This document shows, in pieces, positions 33,101 to 45,100 of a DNA stretch of 64,000 bases. The notes under the pieces were generated by a model. It saw only the letters and a list, made by a program, of their open reading frames with translations. It searched no databases and had not been told where the DNA came from. The position numbers and the translations under genes are program-made. The DNA is from Chamaelirium japonicum (Eukaryota; Streptophyta; Magnoliopsida; Liliales; Melanthiaceae), in assembly GCA_947650365.1 (NCBI GenBank), contig OX393549.1:12964073-13028072 (forward strand), in the 5' to 3' direction. How positions within the stretch are numbered: the first letter of the stretch is position 1; every line of letters starts with the position of its first letter.

Positions 33101-36100
33101 CGCGCCTCCGATGACTGTACGTTGGCATATGTAGATTGGAGGTTTATTCACGAGGACTTGACACTAGAAGGAAGTCATAACCTGACAATACCTTTCCTTA
33201 CCTTCTCAACTCCCTTCTGTTTATAATGGCTGGTTCTTTGTCAATGGTTTGAGGAACATATGATCTCGAAGGTTATCATGACGTAATCTTTGCTACTGTG
33301 ATATTTCTCGATGATGTAGTCCTTGGTCAATGCATGGAGACACATTATTTAAATCTTCATATAATACTAATGTAGAAAGATCCTCAATTTGTTTTTCTGT
33401 TGTGCTTGCTTATCCACCACCAAGTGGTTTCATATATGCTTTTTTAATTCTTTATCTTTCCGTTAGCCTACCCTAGCTGTGCTAACAATTTACCACGTTT
33501 GATTTGATTAGATTTTTTTTTTTTTTTGGATTTTTTAGGAGGTGACACAAAGCATCCGACATATACGATTTACCAAAAAAAATTGATGAAGCATCTAATA
33601 ACTATCAAAATTTTCGGGTTAGATTAATGGACTTCACGGATTTAGGAATGTAGATTATTTTAGGGATCTTGCCGATTTAGGATAACTCCTTGAAATCCCA
33701 TTGTAAGATTAACATCTTAATATTGTTAAACCCTCTTTAACTGCCTATTCAATAAAAGAAAAAGACCCTACTCTTGATATTACTTGAGAATATAAAATAA
33801 AGGAAAGAGGAACATGGAAACATCATGAAGGAAAGAAGAAGTGTATGGGAAGTATGACATACCTCTTTGAAGACAAGGGCAGGAGCTCCCTCCATTGCTT
33901 CGACCATGTAGCAGGCGGTTGAACCCTTGGAGCTCTTGTCTTCTTTCGGAACCCTGATAAATGCTTGAAACGTTGAACAAGTATAGATTTCCCATCTCTC
34001 CAGCCTTTTGGAATTAGAACCCAAGGTATCACCCCATCCCTGCGTCCCCTCATTTAGGGTGTAAGGGTAACTATCTTAAAGAGGTGCTATTCCATCTTTT
34101 CTTATAAAATTTTTGCAAGATTTTGAAATTTTTGATCAAATAATTCTAATAAGAAACCCTCTGCTAAGAAACAATGGAACTATGAGCTATTCAGAAAAGA
34201 AAAATCTCTAATCACTTCATACTAGTTCATATGACATTTATGAACCTTGTATGGTAATGATTGAGTTGAGGTGGGTCCCAATACACATGAAGCTGGTTGA
34301 ATGGTAACCTATCATGACTGTTGCTTATGCGTATCAAATCTTTCCTGAAACATAAGATTGATGCAAAGGTTCTTTGGTGGTTCTAGTGTCTACATTGTTA
34401 TATATTTGCTTGTGTTGAACACCTTTTTTTTCTTCAAAAAAATTGAACAAATGTTTAGTGATTATGTAGTTGCAAGCCAAAAGCAAATTAGTTTAGGTAT
34501 TATCTTATGCACATGTACATGACATTTCATAAGTCATCTTGCAGATGGGACGCGGTGATAATTATACGCCCCACCAAAGCAAAAGCGATACTACTTTCAC
34601 TTGGACAGATGTGATGGAGAAGAATCCCAGATCATCTTCAGCGTTAGGTACTTCTAAAATCGCATTTATCTACTTGACTCTATCTTTTGTATCAATATCC
34701 ATAAACATGAAGGCATGACTTAGCTATTTGACTTGCCGTTTTTTGATGTACTCTAAATTTTGGTTAGTTTTTGGGTAGAGTTGAGTACATCTTATTTTTA
34801 AGTCCTTTGATTGCCTTTATATTTTAGTTTGGCTCTTCTTTTCTTCTTTTCTTTAAAGTTAGTTAGTGGGTATTTTATAAGAATGAGAGATCCTACCATG
34901 GATATATGCTTATCAACACGTGAGATTAGGGGAAAAAACAGAGACGAGATAAACCAGAATCTATGGAATCCATACATTGGAGACACGGGTTCGTCGAAAA
35001 TGAGAGGGTACGGAGAGCGACTCCGAGGGCGACCAGGTGGGAGATCGGGCGTCTCCCCGACCCCCGACGTCTGGCATCCCCGTACGCAGCGCCGACATCA
35101 GAATCCGGCCATCAACCTGCGTGTCCTTAATGGCTACTGGCGCCGAGATACGACGGCAGACGTTCCCTTGGGAACTCAACGCCCTTCGATTCTAAACCCT
35201 AGGGTGCATAACGGTAGATGGAGGGAACAGGCGCCTAGCCGGTCTCGGGAGGGCATCCCATTGCCTCGGAAAGGTGACTTTCCACCTCGGGAGGAGGCCC
35301 CTGCACCTGTCAGTCATTGGGCAGACCTCAACCATACCGCCGGATCTCTTCACCCAGCCAGACTTCATCATGAGAGATCCTGCCTTGCCTCGTGTCAAGA
35401 TCCCCATAGAGGAAACTCTTGGGCTTCTCGCCTTTTTTATAGTACTTGTCCACCCCCACCCCCCCGGGCCCCCCACCTCCGCCTCCATCTTCGCCTCCTC
35501 GAGACCCTGCACAACTCCACCTACCTCCACCGCTTCCGCTTCTTCCGCTGCTGCAACACCCACCTATCCAGCCTCCCCTCCATCACTCTCCTCCCAGAGT
35601 GCCTTGCCCCTTCAAGAAAGGGTGTTGTTTCCGCTGTGGAGAGAAGGGACATCTCCTGTCAACTTGTAGGAACGCCATGGTGTGTTGGATCTGCAGAGGC
35701 ATCGGTCACTCCTCTTCTCTTTGCCCTCTACGAGTTATTCTAGCCTCTTCCGTCCATAACCAACCGGCATTCCACCCTCCTCCTCCTCCGAGATCTTTTC
35801 CGCATCCCTTTGTGTCCATTCCCTCCTCCTCTGCTTCCCAGGCGGCGGTGTCTAAGATGGACACTTGTGTGCTAGTGCATGTCAAAGAGGGCTCACCCAA
35901 CTCCACAGAGCTCTCCTCTGCCCTGCAGACCTTCTGGCAATCTGACTGGCCTTTCCCAACCTGGCGCCTTGGCTTCTCGGAGTTTCTGGTGGAATTTTCG
36001 ACAGCTTATGCCAGGCATTCCGTGATCAGTACGAAGGTTGGACCCCTATCCCTTGAGTTCGTTGCATGGACTCCATCCCATAGAGCCAGATGTTCTTGCT

Positions 36101-39100
36101 CCTCCTCCTTTGTCCGCCTCTCCATTGCGGGTGTGCCAATCCCTTGATGGAACCAAGGTTCGAAATCTCCATTTCAGTGGAAATTTCGACCTTCTGGATA
36201 TGGAAATATTTCGTGAAAATATTTCGATAATGTGGAAATATTGCAATTTTGTAGAAATGGTGAATATATTAATTTTTTGATGAAATTTTTTAGTGAAACT
36301 CTGGATAGTCATAAACCAAGTATAGATACACACTTTGGAACACTCAAATAATATTTGTACCCTATCTAGGGGTGTAGAGCTTCACATAACATGTATTCAA
36401 TATATTGAGTCTGTGTGTCTTGTGTAATCTTATTTGGTTCGGTTTTGATATATATTTTTCAAATGTTTTTTAATCTTTTTTTGGATAAAAATATTTTTGA
36501 AATAAAGATTAGTTGATTGTTAAAATAATGTTTCAAACGATTTTGAAAACAAACTTAAAACAAGAAAGTTATGAAAATTTGAAATTGTGCAAAAAATTAT
36601 GCTGAAATGTGAAACACTGTTTTTTTACTAAGTCTGAAAAAAAGAGTTTTTATGTAGATAAGATTTTATACATTCAAAATTTTCTAAGACGGACCATGGT
36701 TTTCTAGATGCACTCGTACTTCTACATCTTGTGAAAATTTTTGAGCTAAAAATGAGTTGATTTAATAACTTTTCTCACCATGTAGATTTTATAAAAATCC
36801 ATAAAAACTGTTTTCTCCTACTAAAACTGAAAGTTTACCATTTGATTTATTTGTTTTTTGATTTTTTTGATATTTTTATTGAAATCAAATGGGGGTTATT
36901 TGCTTATTTACATATAATAACTTAAAGTAAATGGAGAAAATTAAAATTATGTAAATAAGCTGTTGAGAACCAGGCCCCCCAGTCCCCTTTTATAACTAGT
37001 TATTCACATAATTTCGGATAAATTTCGGAAAATTTTCTAAATTTTCGCAAAATTTCAACAAAATCTTGGGATATTTCATGGAGATGGAAATATTTCGTGG
37101 AAATATCGCAATATTTCGCGAAACCGCTCGATATTTTGACATTTCCAGTTCTGCTCGAGATTGTAGGTGATATTTCGTACCGGGTTTTCATTTTTCCGAT
37201 ATATTTCACGAAATATATCGATTTTTTGTTCCTTGGCTGGAACTCATCCGCTATTCAGTTGGCCTTGGCCTCCTTCGGGGAGGTAGTAGAAGTGGAGAAC
37301 GAGTTTGAGGCGACGAGTGATCTTCTGGAGATGATAGTTACCTTTCGGACAATCAACCCCTCGGCGATCCCCTCTGTCTTATCGGTTCGCTTTGGGAACT
37401 ACTTCTTCAACCTCTCCATCTGGGTTTCAGTGTCATCTTCCCCAGGATGCTCTTCAGCTTCAGTTCATCAGCTTGGCAGTTCCTCAGACCAGCAGCAAGC
37501 AGCGCCTTTGATCCCCCCCGGTCCTTCCGAACCCAGTTCGAGATGAGGGCTTGACCTCGGTCCCTCCGAATCCAGCCGGTGTGGAAGGTAACGGTTTTGG
37601 TATTGATCCTCTCCCCCCGGTTTCTCAGGAATTGGCTACCAGCACCTGCCCGATTGGGCCTGGTTTTGATTTTAATATCCAAGAGATTAATGGGGACCCC
37701 GTTAATCTCTCCCGTGATTCCGGGGATTCACTAGCTGTGATCCTCTCCAATCATGGGCCGTTTTTACTGACGAGGCATCGGGTTTACTTAGCCAGGTTAC
37801 CGCAGATCAAGAGCCAGCTCAAGGAGATCCCGGGGTAGCAACCGAGGAGAGGCTGGACGCTGATGCCCCTACCATCCCTCCCCAGCTCCAGACCTATGTA
37901 CGTAGGAACATTAGGCCGCAACAACAAATCATGCACAACCTCAGAAGCTTTTTTGGCCTCGAGAACGGAAGAGGACTTCGCCCTTTTCTTGAACCTGCTG
38001 GACAAAGACTCCATCCTGAAGATCGCCTTGGCGCGTGGGTTCGCTTTTGGATGTGATGCTGCAGCAGCGAAGGAGTTTTTGGTTTCTTCTCAAGCGTTGG
38101 AGAAGACTAGAGTTTTGGCCAAAGGCCTGTAATTGTCTTAATGAAACTTTTATCGTGGAATATTCGGGGACTGGGGATGGAGGATAAAAGACGGGCTATC
38201 GCTTTTTTTTGTGGTTTGCATGGTTTGGATGTGGTGTGTCTACAGGAGACCAAGACGAGCAACCCTAGTACAAAATTTCTGAAAAGCTTGACAGGGAGCA
38301 GTGGATTTATCTGGGAGGCACTAGATGCTACGGGGGCTTCAGGTGGTATCCTCATCGGGTGGAAAGAGGATAGCTTCGACTTCGTTAGTAAGCATGTCGG
38401 TACATTCTCCCTATCAGTGACCCTAACGTGTATAGCTGATAGAATTAATTTGGTAGTAACCTTAGTGTACGGCCCGAACGATATGAGCATTCGTCAAGAT
38501 CTTTGGCAAGAACTTACAGACGTTAGAGGCCTCAGGCGAGGGATCCTGTGCGGGGACTTTAATGTTACCAGATATAGTCATGAGAGGAAAGGTGGTATAG
38601 GCCATATGGGTGCAATGGGAGACTTCTCGAACTTCATTCGACTGCTAGACTTGAATGACCTCCCTCTTTTGGGCCGGCTCTTCACGTGGACTAATAAGCG
38701 GGAAACCCCTTCCATGGCCAGGCTAGACAGGTTCCTTACCTCCAATGAATGGGACGCTTTGTTCCCGAACTCTATTCAGAGAAGCTTGCAATCTCTGGTC
38801 TCTGACCACGTACCACTTTTGTTGGATACTTGCCTCATGTGGATTAGACCGCACTGTCGCTTCCGTTTTGAGCGGATGTGGCAAGAAGATCCTTCCTTTG
38901 ATTCTCTTGTTCGGAAATGGTGGACGCAGTCTCCTACCGACTTCAACTCAGCCAGAAATTTGGTTCGCAAACTCAGAGGTCTCCGTCATAAGATTAGAGG
39001 TTGGGAGCGATCCAGCTTTGGTTCTGTCATACGCCGCAAACAACAAATTCTTAGTGTGATTGAGGAGTTAGAAGTGAAGGCAGAATCCTCCCCACTAGCG

Positions 39101-42100
39101 GTCGACGAGAGGGCTTCTCTCTCCTCCTCTAGAGAAGATCTCCTTTCTATCCTGAGAACAGAAGAGATTATGTGGAAACAGTGATCCAGAGATAAATGGA
39201 TAAGAATGGGCGATCTAAACACGTCTTACTTCCACAAGGTTGCTAATGAGAGAAGGAAGAGGAACACCGTTCAGCTTCTTCAGGTAGGGGGTCATCAGCT
39301 TGAAGGGACCGAGGAGGTGCTTTCTGGAGTCTCTAGCCATTTCAAGAACTACTTTCAGGACCTTCCAATTTCCGTAGCCTCTCTCTCTTGGGGAGACTTA
39401 CTGATCAGAAGGATCCCCCCAGCAGCAGATCTGGACAGGGACTTCTCCCCAGAAGAGATCAGGAAAGCAGTTTTGACATGAATGGGGACGGAGCTCCAGG
39501 CCTTGATGGGTTCTTGATGCATTTCTTTCAATCGTATTGGGACTACATATCCAGCGATGTCACCAGATTCATCTTAGACTTCTTCTCGGGTTCCTCATCT
39601 TTGGAAAGTCTGAACTACTTTCTTCTAGTTCTCATCCCGAAGAAGGCAGGAGCAGATTCTGTGACGGATTTCCGCCCCATAAGCCTCTCCAACTGCATTT
39701 ACAAGATTACTACGAAACTTCTAGCGAACCGTCTATCCACTATCATGGACGAGTTAATTAGTAGATCCCAATCGGCTTTCATTAAAGGCAGACTGATTCT
39801 GGATAGTGTTGCCTCAGTCCAAGAGATCCTTTATCATCTGAAGGAGCATAAGTCAGAAGGGTTGGTTCTTAAACTTGACTTTGAGAAGGCTTTCGATAGG
39901 CTACACTGGGATTTTGTTCTCTCCACCTTGCGTGCAAAATGTTTCTCACCACGATGGATTCATTAGATTTCTTGCTGCTTGACTTCTTCCAAGCTCTCCT
40001 GCTCGATTAAGGGTGCTTCGGGAGGTCACTTCCATATGCTAAAAGGCCTTAAGCAAGGATGCCCGCTTTCCCCTTTTCTTTTCATCTTGGCTATTGATGC
40101 TTTTGATGCGATCCTGCAAAAAGCAAACTCTCAGAACCTGATCCGAGGTATCCGAGGTAACTCCTGGTGCATTTCCAACCTGCATTTTGCTGACGATACT
40201 ATCCTTTTCTGTGAAGCGGAATTAGAGCAGGTGGCTGTCCTGAAGATCATTCTGTATGCGCTTGAATTTTGTTCGGGTCTCCGAATCAACTTCTCCAAGA
40301 GCTCGATGTACTACGTAGGGCCTTCTCAGGAGAAGGGCCTTTTAGCCTCATCCATGTTGAACTGTAACCTGGAAACCTTTCCGATGGAGTACCTGGGTAT
40401 CCTCATCAACAATAAAATACTGGGAAGAAATGATTGACTTAAAATGGTGGAGAAAGTGGAAGGCCGATTATCCAACTGGAAAGAGAAGTTCCTCTCCCTA
40501 GGAGGCCACTTGACCCTAGTTAATTCTGTGCTTTCCTCCATCCCGTCTTACTACTTAGCTTTCTACTTCATTCCGGCCTGGGTTATTAAGAGAATAGACA
40601 GAATTCGTAGCGCTTTCCTTTGGAAAAGGGCCGATGGTTCAGCCGGCTCCTATCATCTAACTAATTGGGGCATCATGTGCAAGTCTAGGGACCAAGGAGG
40701 CCTTGGAGTCACCAATCTTAAAGATTTTAACCGAGCTCTGCTAGGTAAGTGGTGGTGGAGGTTGCAAAACGACCAGGGTGATCACTGGTCGTCTATTATC
40801 AGAGAAAGATATTTCAAACGCTTCTCTCCTCTTCAGGCTAGGAGCAGGAAATCAGGTACACTTTCACCTTTTTGGAAAGACATTTGCAAAGTTGGGGCCC
40901 CCTTCCGTATCAGTACCAGGTTGATTCCAGGAAATGGCAAGAACATCAAATTCTGGACAGATCACTGGGTCGATGACAATAGTCTGGCTTCACTGTTCTT
41001 TGATCTCTATAGTCTGGCTTGGGATACCCAAGCATCAGTTCGCTCTCAGACTGCAGAGTCACCAGATGGTCGTATCTGGTCGGTTAAATTCAGAAGGATG
41101 ATTCCGGATTCTCTACAGAGTCAACTTACCGATCTCTACCAGATTTTAGAAGCCTTCACTCTCGGGGATGTCAGAGACTCTTCAAGATGGAAGTGGGAGA
41201 ATTCTGGGGTTTTCTCCGTCAAATCTTTCTATAGAATTTTTAATAACGGAGGACTTATTTGCCCTATAGTGAGTCACCTTTGGAAGTCGCCAGCGCCCTT
41301 AAAGACGAGGATCTTCATGTGGCTAGCCATCCGGGAAATTTTTTTAACTAGGGTGAACCTGAGACGGAGGAATAACCCCAATGTGCAAGACTTGTCCTGC
41401 CCTCTTTGCCACTCTCATAGAGAAGATGCTAATCACCTTTTCCTCAGATGTCTATTCTCCCGTAGCCTTTGGTCTATGTTGAAGCACAGATTCAGAATCA
41501 GAGGACACCCTGGCTCCATTCGCTCCCTTTGGACACTGGCGGTCTCGTAGAGTGAAGAAGGCGCTTTGTCCAGCTTGGGACCTTCTGACAATTGGTTTAT
41601 GCTGGAGCATTTGGCGAGAGCACAACGCTAGAGTATTCTCGAGCAAGGAATTATCTATCGGGGTTATCTGGTGCAACTTTGTAGTTATGGTTATTAGCTG
41701 GTCTTCAGGTTTCTCTGTTAAACTCTCGGGGCAGATCAACCATTTCCTTTGTAACCTTTAATTAGTAGTTCTAATAAAGCTTGGGATATGCTTAACCCCA
41801 TCCTCTCCTTCTCGGTGAGGAATTGCTCAAAAAAAAAAAAGGAATCCATACATTAGATGTGCTGAATAAAAGGCTTGGTTCCTATTTCTTTGTAAAAGAG
41901 CCACCATCCTATATATCTCATGATTCCTACCTCCGTTGACATTTAAACTAATTGGTCCTATTAAATTTCCTACGCAAATATCAAGAAAAAAGGGTCTCTG
42001 ACGGCACTATAAATCAAATCCCTATTTTAAGAGATTGTAAATCAGTAGATTGTACCTATAAATCACTTAAGAAATTAATAAAGAAAAAAAGGACTTCAGA

Positions 42101-45100
42101 CTTGGAATTTGCAATGACATTATCGACGTTATGGATGATGTATCCGAGATCCCCTTTCACTGTGTGGTTTCATCCGCATGTAAGAATAAACTCACGACTC
42201 CCTTTTTTCCACATAATACTCCTTATCTGCGATCCTAATTTATCTCTCACTCTGTGGCCTCTTACCCATGGTAGTTTTGTCAAAAAAAAAAGAAAAAGAA
42301 AATATTTTCTTGATTTTTTCCTTTCCTATTTTGAGCCCCAAGACAAGTTAATGCTGAAGCATCTACCATGTAGGGGGGTTCATTGTGTCCATTAGATTTA
42401 GAATATCGGGAGCACTAGTTGAATATATTTTCTTTATGTTTTGTTTGCTGTCATGAGTTCAAATTCTATATGTTTTAGGGGTTTCCTAAGTAATCTAGGA
42501 TAGTGTAGTCAAGGTGGCTAGGCGGTGCCTAGGCGTTTTGGCCTGTCTAGACGAAGCGGTTCCACATGCAAACAGGGCCCACCAGCCCCACCTGCAAGTA
42601 GAGCCCATTGGCCCCAGGCCAGCCCCAATGCTAGGTAGGGTAGGTCGAGAGAGAAAAAAAGGAAGAAAAGGAAAGAAAGAAAAAGAAAGAAAGGAAAGAA
42701 GGAAAGAAAAGGAAGAAAGAAAGAAAAAGGAAAAAAAAAGGTGTAGCACGAACGCCTACCAAATGTGGATCTTTGTTGAACCAAATGATCCAATGGTTAA
42801 GGCACCATACCGGGTCACCATCGAACAAGTGCGTAAAGGGCTCAAGCCATAATTGGTAAGGCTTAAAACCAAATCGAAGGTCACAACCACCCGAGAGAAA
42901 AATTAGGGAACAAATCTCAGTGGTTATGATGAGGGGAAGGCGTAATAGACATTTAGGTAACAATAAAATCCTCCAATACCTCCTACCTTGCTTATAAATA
43001 AACGGGCAGTGGGGGGAGCAAAAGGGCTCCAAATTGAAGTAAGAAAGAGGAGGATCTGCTGAGAAGAAGGCGACGCTCCAACTCTTGGAGAACCAAAGCT
43101 TCGTGAGGTTTGTGCAAGTATAACTCCTCGAGAGAATTCTTGCTTGAACACATATAAACCCTTTATCGAGAAGCCGGAGCACTTGAAGATCGACAGAGCT
43201 CCGCTTCGTCCATGAAGAAGAAAGATCAAAGAAGGAAGATCCAGAGATGCTACACATGTCACCATCAAAAGCTAAAGACAAAGCCACAACAAAGTAAAAA
43301 CCAAAGCAAAGCAAGTGCCAAAGCTGGAGAATGATGAGCAAAGCAACACACGTCCTAGTTGATAAAGCGTGAAGCCCGGAAGGATAAAACACCGCAAATC
43401 TCTCTTCTTGTACGTTCGAGCACAAAAACCAAAGCCAAGCCAAAGCCAAGCCGAAGCCAAAGCTAAAGGCCAAAGCAAAGTCGAAGATCGAAGGGCCAAA
43501 GGAAAGCAAGAGCCAAAGAAACAAAAAAATCGAAGAGGAAAGCAACCCACATCCTAGTCAATAAAGTGTGATGCATGGAAGAGCCCCAAAGCATCGCAAG
43601 TCTATTCTTTCTCTCAAACCCCCAAACTCTTATAAAACCTCAAAATTGGGCAATCTATTCTAAGTCTCGAAGAAATCTAAGGAGATTGAGGATCTGAGGA
43701 TCAAAGAGGATTTTTCCCACAATCCCCTTATATCTTTGCCCGCATCTGTCTGACCACCCCCAAGCCTCAGATGCGGTTGTAATATTGTACGGTTCAAGCA
43801 ATAAGACGACCCATCTTGTTACGCTTACAAGTTTCAACACGAGGACTTTTCCATAGGTCACCCATCCTAGTACCACCCATGACCCAAGCATGGTTTTAAA
43901 CGATGATTTCGTGTCTGGTTTTGGTCAAGGTCGAAACTGAAATTTTGATCGAAATGGTAGAAAAAAATTCGAAATGGCCCCAAAAGGGATAATTTGCTTA
44001 ATTTTTTTGAAAATTTAAATTAGTCTTTTATAGTGGTTTTTTTGAAAATTTCAATTAGTCTTTTATAGTTGTGTATGCATATTTACTTGAATTGTTTAAA
44101 GAAAACACACCAAAGCTTGAATTATTTATGTAAATTTATGTCACGAAGAAGATAAAAGCACTCATCTTCGCTCGTCCAAGTCAACTCTTCTTCGCTCGTC
44201 CAACTGAACTTATTATTATTAACTCCTGACGCAATAGCACCACTGTAACCTCCGGGTGAGAGACCAGGTCCACTGCCGCTGTTGCTGGGTCCAAACTACG
44301 CCGACATCCAGTCTCTCTCAACTTACTCCCACTGTGTCCGTCTTGAATCTAAGACCGCCTGTCGATATTAAGCACTCTCCTCTTCTGTCTCGATATCTGG
44401 AGAGTACTCGATATCATCATTTGGTTCTGAATGACCCCTGGTGGATAGAGTTTGTATCCGTCCTTTCTTCTTCGGTGGTCTGGGGATTTGAATCTAAACT
44501 CCTTCGTATTCCCCGCTCCTTAATAAAGTGCGCATGACTATTTTGACCTCAGTTGGGGCCTTCAAGCCTCTGCTCGGGGAAGCTACCGGCGAGCTGTTGC
44601 TTCAGCGGTGTAACACCTCTACTTCCGATCCATTTGTCACATTATCTACACTATGACTTCTACTTCTTTACATCAAAGGGGAACATGTACTGTCAACCTA
44701 CGTCTTTTGACCCTGAATCCCTATGCGGGTAAGGCTGTGAGGCCATTTGTAAAAAAAAAAAAAAAAGATAATACAGGTTATCTTTTAAGTTATTATAATT
44801 TATAAATATAGATTAATTTATAAATTTTTATACCTGGCGACAAGATTCGACGAATCGGGCGGTGAGATCCGGCAAATTGAACGGCGAATCTGGCGATGAT
44901 TTTCGGTGAATATGACGAGTTCCGACGACGAAATCCGACGATTTTGGTGAAATTCGGTGAGGACAACATCAAATTCTGGCAAAATCCAGTGACTCCGGCG
45001 AGGTCCAGCGTCTGATTCAGGAAACTCTGGTAAGCTCCAGCGAATCTGGCGAAGTTTCAATGGTTTCGGTCGAAATCCGACGAAGATAGGTGGTTTCGAC

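Larger units (their letters stand above)
34979..41840 (+). mobile_element. Full-length L1-type LINE in ARP9 intron 6
   Basis: A 14-bp target duplication, GGAATCCATACATT, flanks the element exactly (34965-34978 and 41841-41854), and the right end is a poly-A tail (41829-41840). Two coding regions follow in order: ORF1 with two CCHC knuckles, and ORF2 with AP endonuclease, reverse transcriptase and a zf-RVT domain. Without the inserted hAT-like element (36154-37235) the LINE is about 5.8 kb. It lies in the same orientation as ARP9. Several stops and frameshifts make it inactive. Confidence 0.95.

Noticed and set aside
42631-43545. Minus-strand open frame of 304 codons rich in Phe, Leu and Ser
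   Set aside because: It crosses a purine tract and an LTR-like repeat region; the composition explains it and no domain is present.
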